Assembly (NCBI GenBank): GCA_016867965.1
Contig: VGIH01000009.1
Coordinates: 1 to 32,292, forward strand
Origin: Betaproteobacteria bacterium
GTDB taxonomy: Bacteria > Pseudomonadota > Gammaproteobacteria > Burkholderiales > Burkholderiaceae
Direction of reading: 5' to 3'
Length of the DNA stretch: 32,292 bases
In this document: in pieces, positions 18,730 through 26,895 of the stretch
Layout: each line of letters starts with the position of its first letter
How positions within the stretch are numbered: the stretch's first letter is position 1
Position numbers and translations under genes: made by a program
Notes under the pieces: model-generated
Told to the model about the DNA's origin: nothing
Seen by the model: only the letters and a program-made list of their open reading frames with translations
Databases searched by the model: none

Positions 18730-18780
18730 ACGATGTAAATGACTGATCTGCAGGATTTACCCTTTTTTGAAGACCCATCT

Positions 18781-19827
18781 ATGAATAATCCATCAAAAAC
18801 CCCAGGCTTGTCTTACCGCGACGCGGGTGTTGATATTGATGCTGGCGATGCCCTGGTTGACCGCATTAAACCATTGGCAAAAAAGACCATGCGCGATGGT
18901 GTTTTGGCTGGAATTGGAGGGTTCGGGGCTTTATTTGAAGTCCCCAAGCGTTATCAAGAACCTATTTTAGTATCGGGTACCGACGGCGTTGGCACCAAGC
19001 TAAAGCTCGCCTTTGAGTGGGATGCCCATGAGACGATTGGCCAAGATTTAGTGGCGATGAGCGTTAATGACATTTTGGTCCAAGGCGCTGAATCCCTTTT
19101 TTTTCTGGATTACTTTGCATGCGGCAAGTTATCGGTTGATACAGCAGCGACCGTAATCGCGGGAATTGCCAAAGGTTGTGAGTTGGCGGGCTGTGCCTTA
19201 ATTGGGGGTGAAACTGCTGAGATGCCAGGAATGTACCCACCGGGTGAATACGATTTGGCAGGTTTTGCGGTTGGCGTGGTTGAGAAATCCAAAATTATTG
19301 ATGGCTCCAGTATCCGTCTAGGTGATGCGATCATTGGAATTGCGTCAAGTGGTGCGCATTCAAATGGCTATTCCTTAATTCGCAAGATCATTGAGCGAGC
19401 TGGCGCAAAACCCAGTGAGGACATCGAGGGCAAAACCTTGCAAGAGTGGGTTATGGCACCCACCCAAATCTACGTGAAGCAACTTTTAAATGTTATGGCG
19501 CGACATCCCTTAAAAGGGCTTGCACATATTACCGGCGGCGGCCTGGTTGATAACATCCCACGCGTATTACCGGAGAACACCCAAGCGGTACTACGACGCG
19601 ATTCATGGACCATGCCACCGCTCTTTCGCTGGTTGCAAATGAAAGGCGGGGTTGCTGATGCAGAAATGGTACGCGTTTTCAATTGCGGCATTGGGATGGT
19701 GGTTGTGGTAGATCAGCAAGAGGCAAAAGCCGTTATAGCAAGCATCGAACAACAGGGTTTAAATGCTTGGTTGTTAGGTGATATTACCCAGCGTCCACAC
19801 GGAGCGCCGCAAACCATTCTTATTTAA
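18781..19827 (+). CDS. purM: Phosphoribosylformylglycinamidine cyclo-ligase (AIR synthetase)
   Basis: PurM closes the imidazole ring in de novo purine synthesis. From ATG 18781 the protein has 348 residues (345 in E. coli). It has [20 protein letters not shown] at the start, [13 protein letters not shown], the glycine/Asp loop [31 protein letters not shown], the [20 protein letters not shown] motif and [15 protein letters not shown]. An upstream in-frame ATG at 18739 would give 362 residues; I prefer 18781 because the family begins there and a weak GAAG lies before it, whereas 18739 has no ribosome site. Its 3' end overlaps the convergent miaA by eight bases. Confidence 0.95.
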   Translation: MNNPSKTPGLSYRDAGVDIDAGDALVDRIKPLAKKTMRDGVLAGIGGFGALFEVPKRYQEPILVSGTDGVGTKLKLAFEWDAHETIGQDLVAMSVNDILVQGAESLFFLDYFACGKLSVDTAATVIAGIAKGCELAGCALIGGETAEMPGMYPPGEYDLAGFAVGVVEKSKIIDGSSIRLGDAIIGIASSGAHSNGYSLIRKIIERAGAKPSEDIEGKTLQEWVMAPTQIYVKQLLNVMARHPLKGLAHITGGGLVDNIPRVLPENTQAVLRRDSWTMPPLFRWLQMKGGVADAEMVRVFNCGIGMVVVVDQQEAKAVIASIEQQGLNAWLLGDITQRPHGAPQTILI

Positions 19828-20791
19828 AGGATGCTTTAAGAATATCCATCGCCATTGTTTTTGCGGCTTGAAGTTCTGCTGGGCTAAACGGGTCAAATGC
19901 ATGCCGTTGCATCGCTCGAAGCCAAGTCACCTGACGTTTACTAAGCTGTCGTGTGGCAGCGTACGCTTTTTGTTTCATCGTCGGGTAGTCCACCTTACCC
20001 TCCAAATATTCCCACACCTGCCGATAGCCCACTGAGCGAATGGCCGGTAGATTGGTATGCAAATCGCCGCGCTCAAATAAAGTTCGCACCTCGTCCATGA
20101 AATTATTTTCAAGCATTTGATCAAAACGGTTTTCAAGACGAGCATGAAGAGATACGCGGTTACTCGGTTCCAACGAAATTACTTCAACGACGTGCTCCGA
20201 GAGTTCAGAACCACGACCAGTGGCGCTTGGGGATTCTTCAAACAACTGGGATAGAGGTTGACCAGTTAGAGCATAGACTTCAAGTGCCCTTTGGATTCGT
20301 TGACTGTCGTTAGGCTGAAGTCGAAATGCAGTGATTGGATCAATCTTAGCTAACTTTGTATGCATCCCGGGCCAACCCAACAAGAGAGCTTCAGCATCGA
20401 TGCGCTTGCGTGTTTCTGAATCTGCGGGTGGGAGTTTTGAAAATCCATAGACCCACGCGCGCCAATACAGCATGGTTCCACCTACAATCAGCGGAATATT
20501 TCCCCGCGCCTGGATCTTTTCAATTAATTGTTTTGCATCGTTAGCAAAATGTGCTGCAGAATAGCTTTCGCTTGGATCGCGTATATCAATGAGGTGATGA
20601 ATCACCTCAGCTTGTTCTGCAGCAGTGGGCTTTGCAGTGCCAATATCCATTCCGCGATACACCAGGGCGGAGTCCATACTGATGATTTCAACATTTTGGC
20701 GTTGCTGGCGGCATTGTCTGGCTAAATCAAGTGCTAAATGACTTTTACCAACCCCGGTAGGGCCGACAATAGATAAAACCTTAGCCTGCAT
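19820..20791 (-). CDS. miaA: tRNA dimethylallyltransferase
   Basis: MiaA prenylates A37 of tRNAs that read codons starting with U. The 323 residues are normal (316 in E. coli). It opens with the P-loop GPTGVGKS at 10-17, followed by [18 protein letters not shown] with the catalytic-side Asp, [32 protein letters not shown] and the C-terminal [14 protein letters not shown] and [14 protein letters not shown] blocks. It is the last gene of the murJ-sirB1-miaA run, 14 bases after sirB1. In many proteobacteria miaA sits near hfq or purM; here purM is the convergent neighbour. Confidence 0.97.
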   Translation of the reverse strand: MQAKVLSIVGPTGVGKSHLALDLARQCRQQRQNVEIISMDSALVYRGMDIGTAKPTAAEQAEVIHHLIDIRDPSESYSAAHFANDAKQLIEKIQARGNIPLIVGGTMLYWRAWVYGFSKLPPADSETRKRIDAEALLLGWPGMHTKLAKIDPITAFRLQPNDSQRIQRALEVYALTGQPLSQLFEESPSATGRGSELSEHVVEVISLEPSNRVSLHARLENRFDQMLENNFMDEVRTLFERGDLHTNLPAIRSVGYRQVWEYLEGKVDYPTMKQKAYAATRQLSKRQVTWLRAMQRHAFDPFSPAELQAAKTMAMDILKASFK

Positions 20792-20805
20792 CCGCTGTAC
20801 TGAAA

Positions 20806-21648
20806 TTAATGTTGACGTACTTGATGTTCAAGCGTAGCAATATGCTCCCGAATCTCATCAGCATCCGCGGCATCGGGAACTTCTGTGAGGTATTGCTGCA
20901 TATCGTCAATGGCAGGGCGTAAATATTCCAATTGCGCATAGATTAAGCCGCGATCCCGAATTTCCTCCATGGCATCAGGCAAGAGGATTACGAGCCGCTG
21001 TTGAACGCCCAACAAGCGCTCCCAACGCTCATGTTCGGTATAGATGAGTTTGAGGTTACGCAAAAAACGGGAGATGATCTCGCGGCAGCTAGAGACCCGT
21101 AAAAATACATTAAGTGGGAGTTGCAGTTCGCCAACATATCCCCGCGCCTCTAAATACGGATCGAGCATCTCTTGAAGTTCGTGCTTCGACAGGGATGCAC
21201 CAGTGAGGGGATCCATAATGATCTCGCCTTGCGGCAACGAAACCCGCAGCATGAAGTGATTGGGAAACGATACCCCACTGATTTTTAATCCAATTTGATT
21301 GCCAAGTTCCATCATTAAGATTGCAAGTGAAATCGGAATGCCTCGACGACTTTGCAAAACATGATGCAGATAGGAGTTCTCGGGCGCATAAAAGTCATTA
21401 GGATTGGGACCAAATCCGAGCTCGGTGTAAAAGAAATGCTTGAGCTGTTGGAGTCGCTGCACCGCAGAAGCATCTGCAGAAATTCGTTTTTTAAGACGAT
21501 CGCCTAGTTGATCAATCTCATCGAGGATATGTTGAACATCGAGATCTGGAAATGCATGCTGCGCAACTGCAATGCATGCCTCCGTAAGCGGAAAATGCTC
21601 ATCCTCAGCAACCAAGGTGGCAAAGTAGTCAAGTTGTTGAGTTGGCAT
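20806..21648 (-). CDS. SirB1 family protein (transglutaminase-like fold plus TPR)
   Basis: From ATG 21648 the protein has 280 residues. It has an acidic helical N-terminus, then FYAPENSYLHHVLQSRRGIPISLAILMMELG, the characteristic SirB1/transglutaminase-like core, followed by GVSFPNHFMLRV with a conserved His and IMDPLTG with a conserved Asp, and a helical TPR-like C-terminus (about 190-280). The biochemical role of SirB1 proteins is not settled; in other bacteria the gene often lies in the prmC/kdsA region and no enzyme activity is established to my knowledge. An earlier in-frame ATG at 21702 lies inside murJ, so the start 5 bases after the murJ stop is preferred; translation is probably coupled. 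Confidence 0.9.
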   Translation of the reverse strand: MPTQQLDYFATLVAEDEHFPLTEACIAVAQHAFPDLDVQHILDEIDQLGDRLKKRISADASAVQRLQQLKHFFYTELGFGPNPNDFYAPENSYLHHVLQSRRGIPISLAILMMELGNQIGLKISGVSFPNHFMLRVSLPQGEIIMDPLTGASLSKHELQEMLDPYLEARGYVGELQLPLNVFLRVSSCREIISRFLRNLKLIYTEHERWERLLGVQQRLVILLPDAMEEIRDRGLIYAQLEYLRPAIDDMQQYLTEVPDAADADEIREHIATLEHQVRQH

Positions 21649-21653
21649 ATTTC

Positions 21654-23210
21654 TTATTTTGCATGACGCAGAAAATTTTGCCAGCGCAAACCAATCAGCC
21701 ATAGGCTAGCAAAGTAAATCACGGCTGCAGCAGTTAACCACAGACCCAGAAGACCAATGCGGATCAAGGGGCTCGCTTGCAAAGCGAGCCAATCGTGTGC
21801 CTGTGCACCATAAAAAAGCACAATACTGAGTGGCAATAAACCAACAAGCAGTTGGCCAAAATATTTAAACCAGCCGACCGCGCTTGGAAGAGCGCCACGT
21901 CGACGAAGACCAAGCCACAATAAGGCTGCGTTTAAACACGCGCCAAGGCCAACCGATAGGGCGAGGCCAGCATGGGCAAATAGGGGTACAAGCCCAATAT
22001 TGGCGAGCTGCGTGAACAGTAGAACCAATAAAGCGATTTTGACGGGGGTACGAATATCCTGACGCGAGTAAAAGCCTGGGGCCAAGATCTTAACCATAAT
22101 GAGGCCGATGAGGCCCACTCCATACGCAGCCAGTGCTTGCCGGGTCATTTCTACATCCATGGCGTTAAATTGCCCATAGTGATACAAAACAGCGGAGATC
22201 GGGGTACCAAACGCGAACAGTGCAATTGCACAGGGAGCTGCTAACAAGAAGGTTAAGCGTAATCCCCAAATTAATAATTCTCCAGCTTGCGCGGTATCTT
22301 GGGCAGCATTTGCTTTGCTAAGGCTTGGGAGCAGCACGGTTCCGAGTGCAACCCCGAGTAGAGCAGTCGGAAACTCCATAAGGCGATCGGCATACGAGAG
22401 CCAAGAGACGCTACCGGTTTGCAAATGCGAGGCAATATTGGTGTTGATGATGAGGGAAATCTGCGCAACGGAGACTGCAAATACAGCCGGCACCATGAGT
22501 TTTAGGACGCGGCGGGCATCTTGGTTTTGCCAAGCGGATTTAATCTTTCCAGGTAGCAAGCCAATTCGAGGCAATAATCCGAGTCGCATCAAGGCTGGAA
22601 TTTGAATCGCCAGTTGCAAGATGCCTCCAATCATGACCCCAATACTTAAGGCATAAATCGGTTGCTCAAGAACTGGCGCAATAAATAGGGCGCCGCCAAT
22701 TAAGGAAAGATTAAGGAGTACGGGGGTGAAGGCGGGAACCGCAAAACGTCCAAAGGTATTGAGGATGCCAGCGGATAAGGAAACCATCGAAATCAGACCA
22801 ATGTATGGAAACATCACACGCGTCATAAACACGGTGGTCTCAAACGCGGCGCCGTCCTTAAGGCCTGCGGCAATAATAAAAACTAGGATCGGTGCAGCGA
22901 GGACCCCAATAATGACCGTGAGACTGAGCGCCCAAAACAGGATAGTCGCAACGGCATCGACTAACGCTCTAGTTTGATCCTTTTCCCCGCGATTTGAGAT
23001 TTCCCCCAAGATTGGCACAAATGCCTGGGAGAAGGCCCCTTCTGCAAAGAGCCGACGCAAGAGGTTGGGGAGTCTGAAGGCCACATTAAAGGCATCGGTC
23101 CACTCCGAGGCGCCAAAACTTCTAGCAATTAAGGTTTCCCGAACCAATCCCGTAATGCGGGAAACCATGGTCAGGGAGCTTACCTTGGCTGCGGCAGAAA
23201 GGAGATTCAT
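21654..23210 (-). CDS. murJ: Lipid II flippase MurJ (MviN)
   Basis: MurJ moves lipid II across the inner membrane for peptidoglycan synthesis. The 518 residues (511 in E. coli) show about 14 hydrophobic segments. The N-terminal signature is clear: SLTMVSRITGLVRETLIARSFG, then AFRLPNLLRRLFAEGAFSQAFVPIL, and later FPTALLGVALGTVLLPSLSKANA and VKILAPGFYSRQDIRTPVKIA. These carry the conserved arginines (in R-E and RLPN-LLRR) that line the MurJ cavity. First gene of the minus-strand run with sirB1 and miaA; the divergent neighbour rpsT is a common partner of murJ in proteobacteria. Confidence 0.97.
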   Translation of the reverse strand: MNLLSAAAKVSSLTMVSRITGLVRETLIARSFGASEWTDAFNVAFRLPNLLRRLFAEGAFSQAFVPILGEISNRGEKDQTRALVDAVATILFWALSLTVIIGVLAAPILVFIIAAGLKDGAAFETTVFMTRVMFPYIGLISMVSLSAGILNTFGRFAVPAFTPVLLNLSLIGGALFIAPVLEQPIYALSIGVMIGGILQLAIQIPALMRLGLLPRIGLLPGKIKSAWQNQDARRVLKLMVPAVFAVSVAQISLIINTNIASHLQTGSVSWLSYADRLMEFPTALLGVALGTVLLPSLSKANAAQDTAQAGELLIWGLRLTFLLAAPCAIALFAFGTPISAVLYHYGQFNAMDVEMTRQALAAYGVGLIGLIMVKILAPGFYSRQDIRTPVKIALLVLLFTQLANIGLVPLFAHAGLALSVGLGACLNAALLWLGLRRRGALPSAVGWFKYFGQLLVGLLPLSIVLFYGAQAHDWLALQASPLIRIGLLGLWLTAAAVIYFASLWLIGLRWQNFLRHAK

Positions 23211-23241
23211 GGCCTGATTTTCCCTTATTTGGGGGGAGGGG

Positions 23242-23270
23242 TGGGCATTTTGGGGTCTTTAAGGTAGAAT
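23242..23270 (+). promoter_or_regulatory. Candidate sigma-70 promoter for rpsT
   Basis: TGGGCA (23242-23247, four of six -35 matches), 17-base spacer, TAGAAT (23265-23270, five of six -10 matches). It would give a leader of about 100 bases before rpsT, long for such a short gene. Confidence 0.5.
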
Positions 23271-23281
23271 GTCAGGTTTTC

Positions 23282-23301
23282 GAGATCAGTTATTTGGTCT
23301 C
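23282..23301 (+). other. Leader hairpin upstream of rpsT
   Basis: GAGATCA (23282-23288) pairs with TGGTCTC (23295-23301), seven pairs with one G-U, around a 6-base loop. It lies a few bases into the predicted rpsT leader. S20 controls its own translation in E. coli, so a regulatory or stabilizing role is possible; no direct evidence here. Confidence 0.35.
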
Positions 23302-23381
23302 TTGTAACGCGAATGTACCCAAGTCCACTTTCTTTAAGGGCCTGATTTCATTCTGATTATTTGTTTAGATAGGTTAATTGA

Positions 23382-23645
23382 ATGGCTAATACCGCACAAG
23401 CTCGTAAGCGCGCTCGTCAATCTGTGAAGCTAAATGCTCACAATGCTAGTTTGCGTTCCAAACTTCGCACCTCGATCAAGGCAGTTCGCAAGGCAATTGA
23501 AGCCGGCGATAAAGATGCTGCTAAGAAAGTATTTGTTGCTGCGCAATCAACAATCGACAAGATTACCGATAAAAAGATTGCTCATAAAAATACCGCTGCG
23601 CGCCAGAAGTCACGACTATCTGCTGCGATTAAAGCAATGGCCTAA
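23382..23645 (+). CDS. rpsT: 30S ribosomal protein S20
   Basis: S20 is a primary 16S rRNA-binding protein of the small subunit. The 87 residues match the family exactly (87 in E. coli). It starts [18 protein letters not shown] and has the conserved middle [16 protein letters not shown] and tail [21 protein letters not shown], lysine- and alanine-rich helices. A weak AGG lies eight bases before the ATG. It is divergent from murJ across 171 bases that hold the promoter and leader, and is followed by a terminator. Confidence 0.98.
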   Translation: MANTAQARKRARQSVKLNAHNASLRSKLRTSIKAVRKAIEAGDKDAAKKVFVAAQSTIDKITDKKIAHKNTAARQKSRLSAAIKAMA

Positions 23646-23688
23646 TTTTTTAGGCCTGTTGCGGGCCTAAGGAAGTACCGATTTTCTG

Positions 23689-23715
23689 ACCCGCTCGCAT
23701 GTTGAGCGGGTTTTT
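23689..23715 (+). terminator. Rho-independent terminator after rpsT
   Basis: ACCCGCTC (23689-23696) pairs perfectly with GAGCGGGT (23704-23711) around a 7-base loop and runs into TTTTT. A smaller stem, AGGCC/GGCCT, precedes it at about 23652-23669. It lies only 18 bases before the argF start. Confidence 0.85.
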
Positions 23716-23733
23716 GTTTAGTGGAGCGTTCTT

Positions 23734-24744
23734 TTGCAAAACAAGCCGCATAACACTTCGATCGCATCAACAAGTACTCAGTTCGCAGAGTTGGGTAATG
23801 GCCAATCTCTGGCTAAGCCACAATCTCCTGATCAGCTCAGGCATTACTTGCAATTTTCTGATTTTAGTCGCGATGAGTATGAGTATTTATTCGGACGCGC
23901 TGCTTGGTTAAAGGAGCGTTTTAAGCGATACGAGACCTGGCATCCACTGCATGATCGTACTTTGGCGATGATCTTCGAAAAGCACTCAACTCGTACCCGC
24001 CTCTCCTTTGAAGCAGGCGTTCATCAGTTGGGTGGGCATGCGGTTTACATGAATACTCGCGATACCCAGTTGGGTCGGGGTGAGCCGATCGAGGATGCTG
24101 CACAAGTCATTTCGAGGATGACTGACATCATTATGATTCGGACCTTTGAGCAAGAGACGATTGAGCGGTTTGCTGCCAATTCCCGCGTTCCTGTCATCAA
24201 TGGCTTAACGAATCAATACCACCCTTGCCAAGTATTGGCGGATATTTTTACGTTCGTTGAGGCATGTGGGCCCATTCAAGGGAAAACCGTAGCCTGGGTT
24301 GGTGACGCAAATAATATGGCATACACTTGGATTCAGGCAGCTGAAAAACTGGATTTCCAGGTTCGCTTCTCTGCGCCGGATGGGTATCAGCTTGATCGCT
24401 CTCGCTTGCAACCCTCTGCCTTTAATCATCTTGTGGTGTGTGCTGATCCGAAGGATGCGTGTAAGGGCGCTGATTTAGTGAGCACTGATGTTTGGACCAG
24501 CATGGGATTTGAGGCTGAGAATGCAACCCGAATGGCAGCATTCAAGCACTGGATGGTCAACGAGCAATTGATGGCCTTGGCCCGTCCTGATGCACTCTTC
24601 ATGCACTGCTTGCCTGCGCACCGTGGCGAAGAGGTTAGTGCCGGCGTGATTGATGGTCCGCAGAGCGTGGTTTGGGAAGAGGCCGAAAACCGCTTGCATG
24701 TTCAAAAAGCTCTGATGGAATTCTTGCTCTGTGGGCGCTTATAA
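23734..24744 (+). CDS. argF: Ornithine carbamoyltransferase
   Basis: ArgF makes citrulline from ornithine and carbamoyl phosphate. The protein has 336 residues, about 30 longer than usual (near 306). Conserved blocks: carbamoyl-phosphate loop STRTR at 85-89, RGEPIEDAAQVISRM, the NQYHPCQVLADIFTF motif, WVGDANNMAYTW, TDVWTSMGFEAE and HCLPAHRGEEV. Family similarity begins at about residue 36 (LRHYLQFSDFS). The start is a TTG with GGAG seven bases upstream; there is no in-frame ATG before the catalytic STRTR block, so either this TTG with a Ser/Thr/Gln-rich extension or a later TTG (codon 20, 23791) is the start. It is followed by argG after 53 bases. Confidence 0.93.
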   Translation: MQNKPHNTSIASTSTQFAELGNGQSLAKPQSPDQLRHYLQFSDFSRDEYEYLFGRAAWLKERFKRYETWHPLHDRTLAMIFEKHSTRTRLSFEAGVHQLGGHAVYMNTRDTQLGRGEPIEDAAQVISRMTDIIMIRTFEQETIERFAANSRVPVINGLTNQYHPCQVLADIFTFVEACGPIQGKTVAWVGDANNMAYTWIQAAEKLDFQVRFSAPDGYQLDRSRLQPSAFNHLVVCADPKDACKGADLVSTDVWTSMGFEAENATRMAAFKHWMVNEQLMALARPDALFMHCLPAHRGEEVSAGVIDGPQSVVWEEAENRLHVQKALMEFLLCGRL

Positions 24745-24797
24745 AATTAGATTCCCTTATTTAAGTGATTTCTTAACCTATTGAGATCGTAAACACT

Positions 24798-26027
24798 ATG
24801 TCTGAGATTAAAAAAGCAGTATTGGCCTATTCCGGTGGCCTCGATACCAGCGTGATTTTGAAGTGGCTTCAAGATACTTATGGCTGTGAGATTGTCACCT
24901 TTACAGCCGACTTGGGTCAAGGCGAGGAGCTTGAGCCCGCGCGAGCCAAAGCACTACAGTTTGGAATTAAGCCTGAGCACATCTTTATTGATGATCTGCG
25001 TGAAGAGTTTGTGTGCGACTTTGTGTTTCCAATGTTTAGGGCAAACACAATTTATGAGGGTGAATATTTGCTAGGCACATCGATCGCCCGCCCTTTAATC
25101 GCAAAACGTCAGATTGAGATTGCACGTCAGGTAGGGGCAGATGCGGTGTCTCATGGCGCTACTGGCAAAGGCAACGACCAGGTGCGTTTTGAGCTTGGTT
25201 ACTACGCCCTTGAGCCTGGAATTAAAGTGATTGCTCCATGGCGTGAGTGGGATTTACTGTCTCGAGAAAAATTACTGGCCTATGCTGAAAAACACGGTAT
25301 CCCTGTGGAAATGAAGCACAAGCAAGGGGGCGCGCCTTATTCGATGGATGCCAATCTATTGCACATTAGCTTTGAGGGTAGGCATCTCGAGAATCCAAAC
25401 GCAGAAGCTGAGGAAGCGATGTGGCGCTGGACCGTTTCCCCAGAGAAGGCTCCTGATCAAGCGCAAGTGATTGAAATCGAATTTAAGCAAGGTGATCCAG
25501 TGGCGATCAATGGAAAGTCTTTGAAACCACACGAGCTGCTGGCCGAGTTAAATCGTTTGGGCGGTGCTCACGGCATTGGCAGACTGGATCTGGTCGAGAA
25601 TCGCTTTGTTGGAATGAAGAGCCGGGGTTGCTATGAGACGCCTGGCGGAACTATTTTGCTCAAAGCGCATCGTGCGGTTGAGAGCATTACCTTAGACCGT
25701 GAAGTCGCTCATCTCAAAGATGATCTGATGCCACGCTATGCAGCTCTGATTTATAACGGCTATTGGTGGTCGCCTGAGCGCTTAGCATTGCAGACCCTAA
25801 TTGACCATACTCAAAAGACTGTGAACGGGGTTGTGCGTCTCAAGTTGTACAAAGGTTCGGTTTCTGTGTTGGCACGCGATTCAGCCAATACTTTATTTGA
25901 CCAAAATATTGCAACCTTTGATGATGATGGTGGAGCATATAACCAAGCTGATGCTGGTGGCTTTATTAAACTCAATGCATTGCGGATGCGAATTGCTGAA
26001 ATTGCAAAACGTAAACGCGCAAAATAA
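24798..26027 (+). CDS. argG: Argininosuccinate synthase
   Basis: ArgG joins citrulline and aspartate, the step after ArgF. The 409 residues belong to the shorter ArgG type (about 400) rather than the 447-residue E. coli type. The ATP-binding PP-loop is AYSGGLDTS at 10-18; other blocks are [10 protein letters not shown], the [19 protein letters not shown] segment, [15 protein letters not shown], the [11 protein letters not shown] and [17 protein letters not shown] blocks, and GYWWSPER. It lies 53 bases after argF and 24 bases before the ppnP remnant, all on one strand, suggesting a single transcript. Confidence 0.97.
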   Translation: MSEIKKAVLAYSGGLDTSVILKWLQDTYGCEIVTFTADLGQGEELEPARAKALQFGIKPEHIFIDDLREEFVCDFVFPMFRANTIYEGEYLLGTSIARPLIAKRQIEIARQVGADAVSHGATGKGNDQVRFELGYYALEPGIKVIAPWREWDLLSREKLLAYAEKHGIPVEMKHKQGGAPYSMDANLLHISFEGRHLENPNAEAEEAMWRWTVSPEKAPDQAQVIEIEFKQGDPVAINGKSLKPHELLAELNRLGGAHGIGRLDLVENRFVGMKSRGCYETPGGTILLKAHRAVESITLDREVAHLKDDLMPRYAALIYNGYWWSPERLALQTLIDHTQKTVNGVVRLKLYKGSVSVLARDSANTLFDQNIATFDDDGGAYNQADAGGFIKLNALRMRIAEIAKRKRAK

Positions 26028-26051
26028 TCACTAAATTACGGAAGAATTGGT

Positions 26052-26357
26052 ATGCAGTTTGATGGCGTTTCTGTTAGTAAAAAAGCAAATGTATATTTTG
26101 ATGGCAAGTGTGTATCCCATACCGTTACATTACCGGATGGGGTCCGTAAATCAGTCGGGGTGATTTTGCCCAGCACCTTGCGCTTTGATCTCAGCACCAA
26201 AGAGGTGGTGGAAGTCGTTGAGGGCACAGCGCATGTCAGCATCAACGGTCAGGCAGAACGCACTTTTACTGCAGGGTAATCTTGGACCGTTGAGTCCGGT
26301 GGATATTTTGTGATTCGAGCGGAGCAACCGGTGCATTACGTGTGTCACTTTGGCTAG
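26052..26357 (+). pseudogene. ppnP: Pyrimidine/purine nucleoside phosphorylase gene with an in-frame stop
   Basis: PpnP (formerly YaiE, DUF1255) is a small cupin-fold enzyme that cleaves nucleosides with phosphate; members have about 95-105 residues. Here the frame from ATG 26052, preceded by a good GGAAG, reads FDGVSVSKKANVYFDGKCVSHTV and on to AERTFTAG, then meets TAA at 26277-26279 (codon 76). Past it the same frame continues with SWTVESGGYFVIRAEQPVHY and VCHFG and ends in TAG at 26355-26357. That tail is the normal PpnP C-terminus, so one nonsense codon splits an otherwise intact 101-codon gene. A CAA or GAA codon at this place would restore it (family members read GES or GQS here). The 75-residue product lacks the last strands of the cupin barrel and is probably inactive. 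A sequencing error is the main alternative. Confidence 0.88.
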
Positions 26358-26360
26358 TCA

Positions 26361-26804
26361 CTAACGTTTTGGTAAACCTGTAATTACGGTACCAGGCCCA
26401 AGGGCTCGTTGTGTAAACCATTTCTGATTCATTTCTAGAGCAAATCGGACCGGCCCTCGAGGACAGTGATTATTTTGGGTTTCTGGCTCCATATCAGAGA
26501 GATTCACAATCTTGCCATCATCATCGATAAAAGCGATGGTCAGTGGTAATTTTGTGTTGCGCATCCAAAAGCAATGAATGGCTTTTTCTGGAAAGACGAA
26601 GAGCATTCCAGTATTTGTCGGCATAAACGTTCGGTACATTAAGCCAGTTTGTCGGGCTGCAGGTGTATCGGCGAGTTCGGCCTCGATCCGGTACATTCCA
26701 GCCTTGAGTTCAATGATCGGCAGGAAGGGGCCTTGAGCGGCGGCATTTTCTGTGAGGATGAATAAAAAAGAAGCCGCCAGAATAGTCAAGTATTTGTGGA
26801 TCAT
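26361..26804 (-). CDS. Exported DUF192 domain protein
   Basis: From ATG 26804 the protein has 147 residues: a signal-peptide-like start MIHKYLTILAASFLFILTE ending around NAAAQ (about residue 24), then a DUF192 domain with MYRIEAELADTPAARQTGLM, the RTFMPTNTGMLFVFPE block, CFWMRNTKLPLTIAFID and the acidic IVNLSDMEPET. DUF192 is a small conserved domain of unknown function, usually secreted or periplasmic. Two earlier in-frame ATGs (26831, 26858) would bury the signal peptide, so 26804 is preferred, though none has a strong ribosome site. It is convergent with the broken ppnP, three bases apart, and divergent from icd with 91 bases between the starts. Confidence 0.85.
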   Translation of the reverse strand: MIHKYLTILAASFLFILTENAAAQGPFLPIIELKAGMYRIEAELADTPAARQTGLMYRTFMPTNTGMLFVFPEKAIHCFWMRNTKLPLTIAFIDDDGKIVNLSDMEPETQNNHCPRGPVRFALEMNQKWFTQRALGPGTVITGLPKR

Positions 26805-26868
26805 TGGGCTTGGGGAATTAAAATAGTGCATTTTCAGGAATAGGCGGTTTTGCCTCATGCGAAAATAC

Positions 26869-26874
26869 TATATT
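26869..26874 (+). promoter_or_regulatory. Candidate -10 element for icd
   Basis: TATATT, five of six matches to the -10 consensus, ends 21 bases before the icd ATG. No convincing -35 lies at 16-18 bases, so an activator or an extended element would be needed. Confidence 0.3.
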
Positions 26875-26895
26875 CGTTGAACGGGGAAAAGCATC

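Noticed and set aside
26277-26279. Recoding (selenocysteine or pyrrolysine) at the ppnP stop
   Set aside because: The codon is TAA, which neither system uses; plain nonsense mutation or error is simpler.
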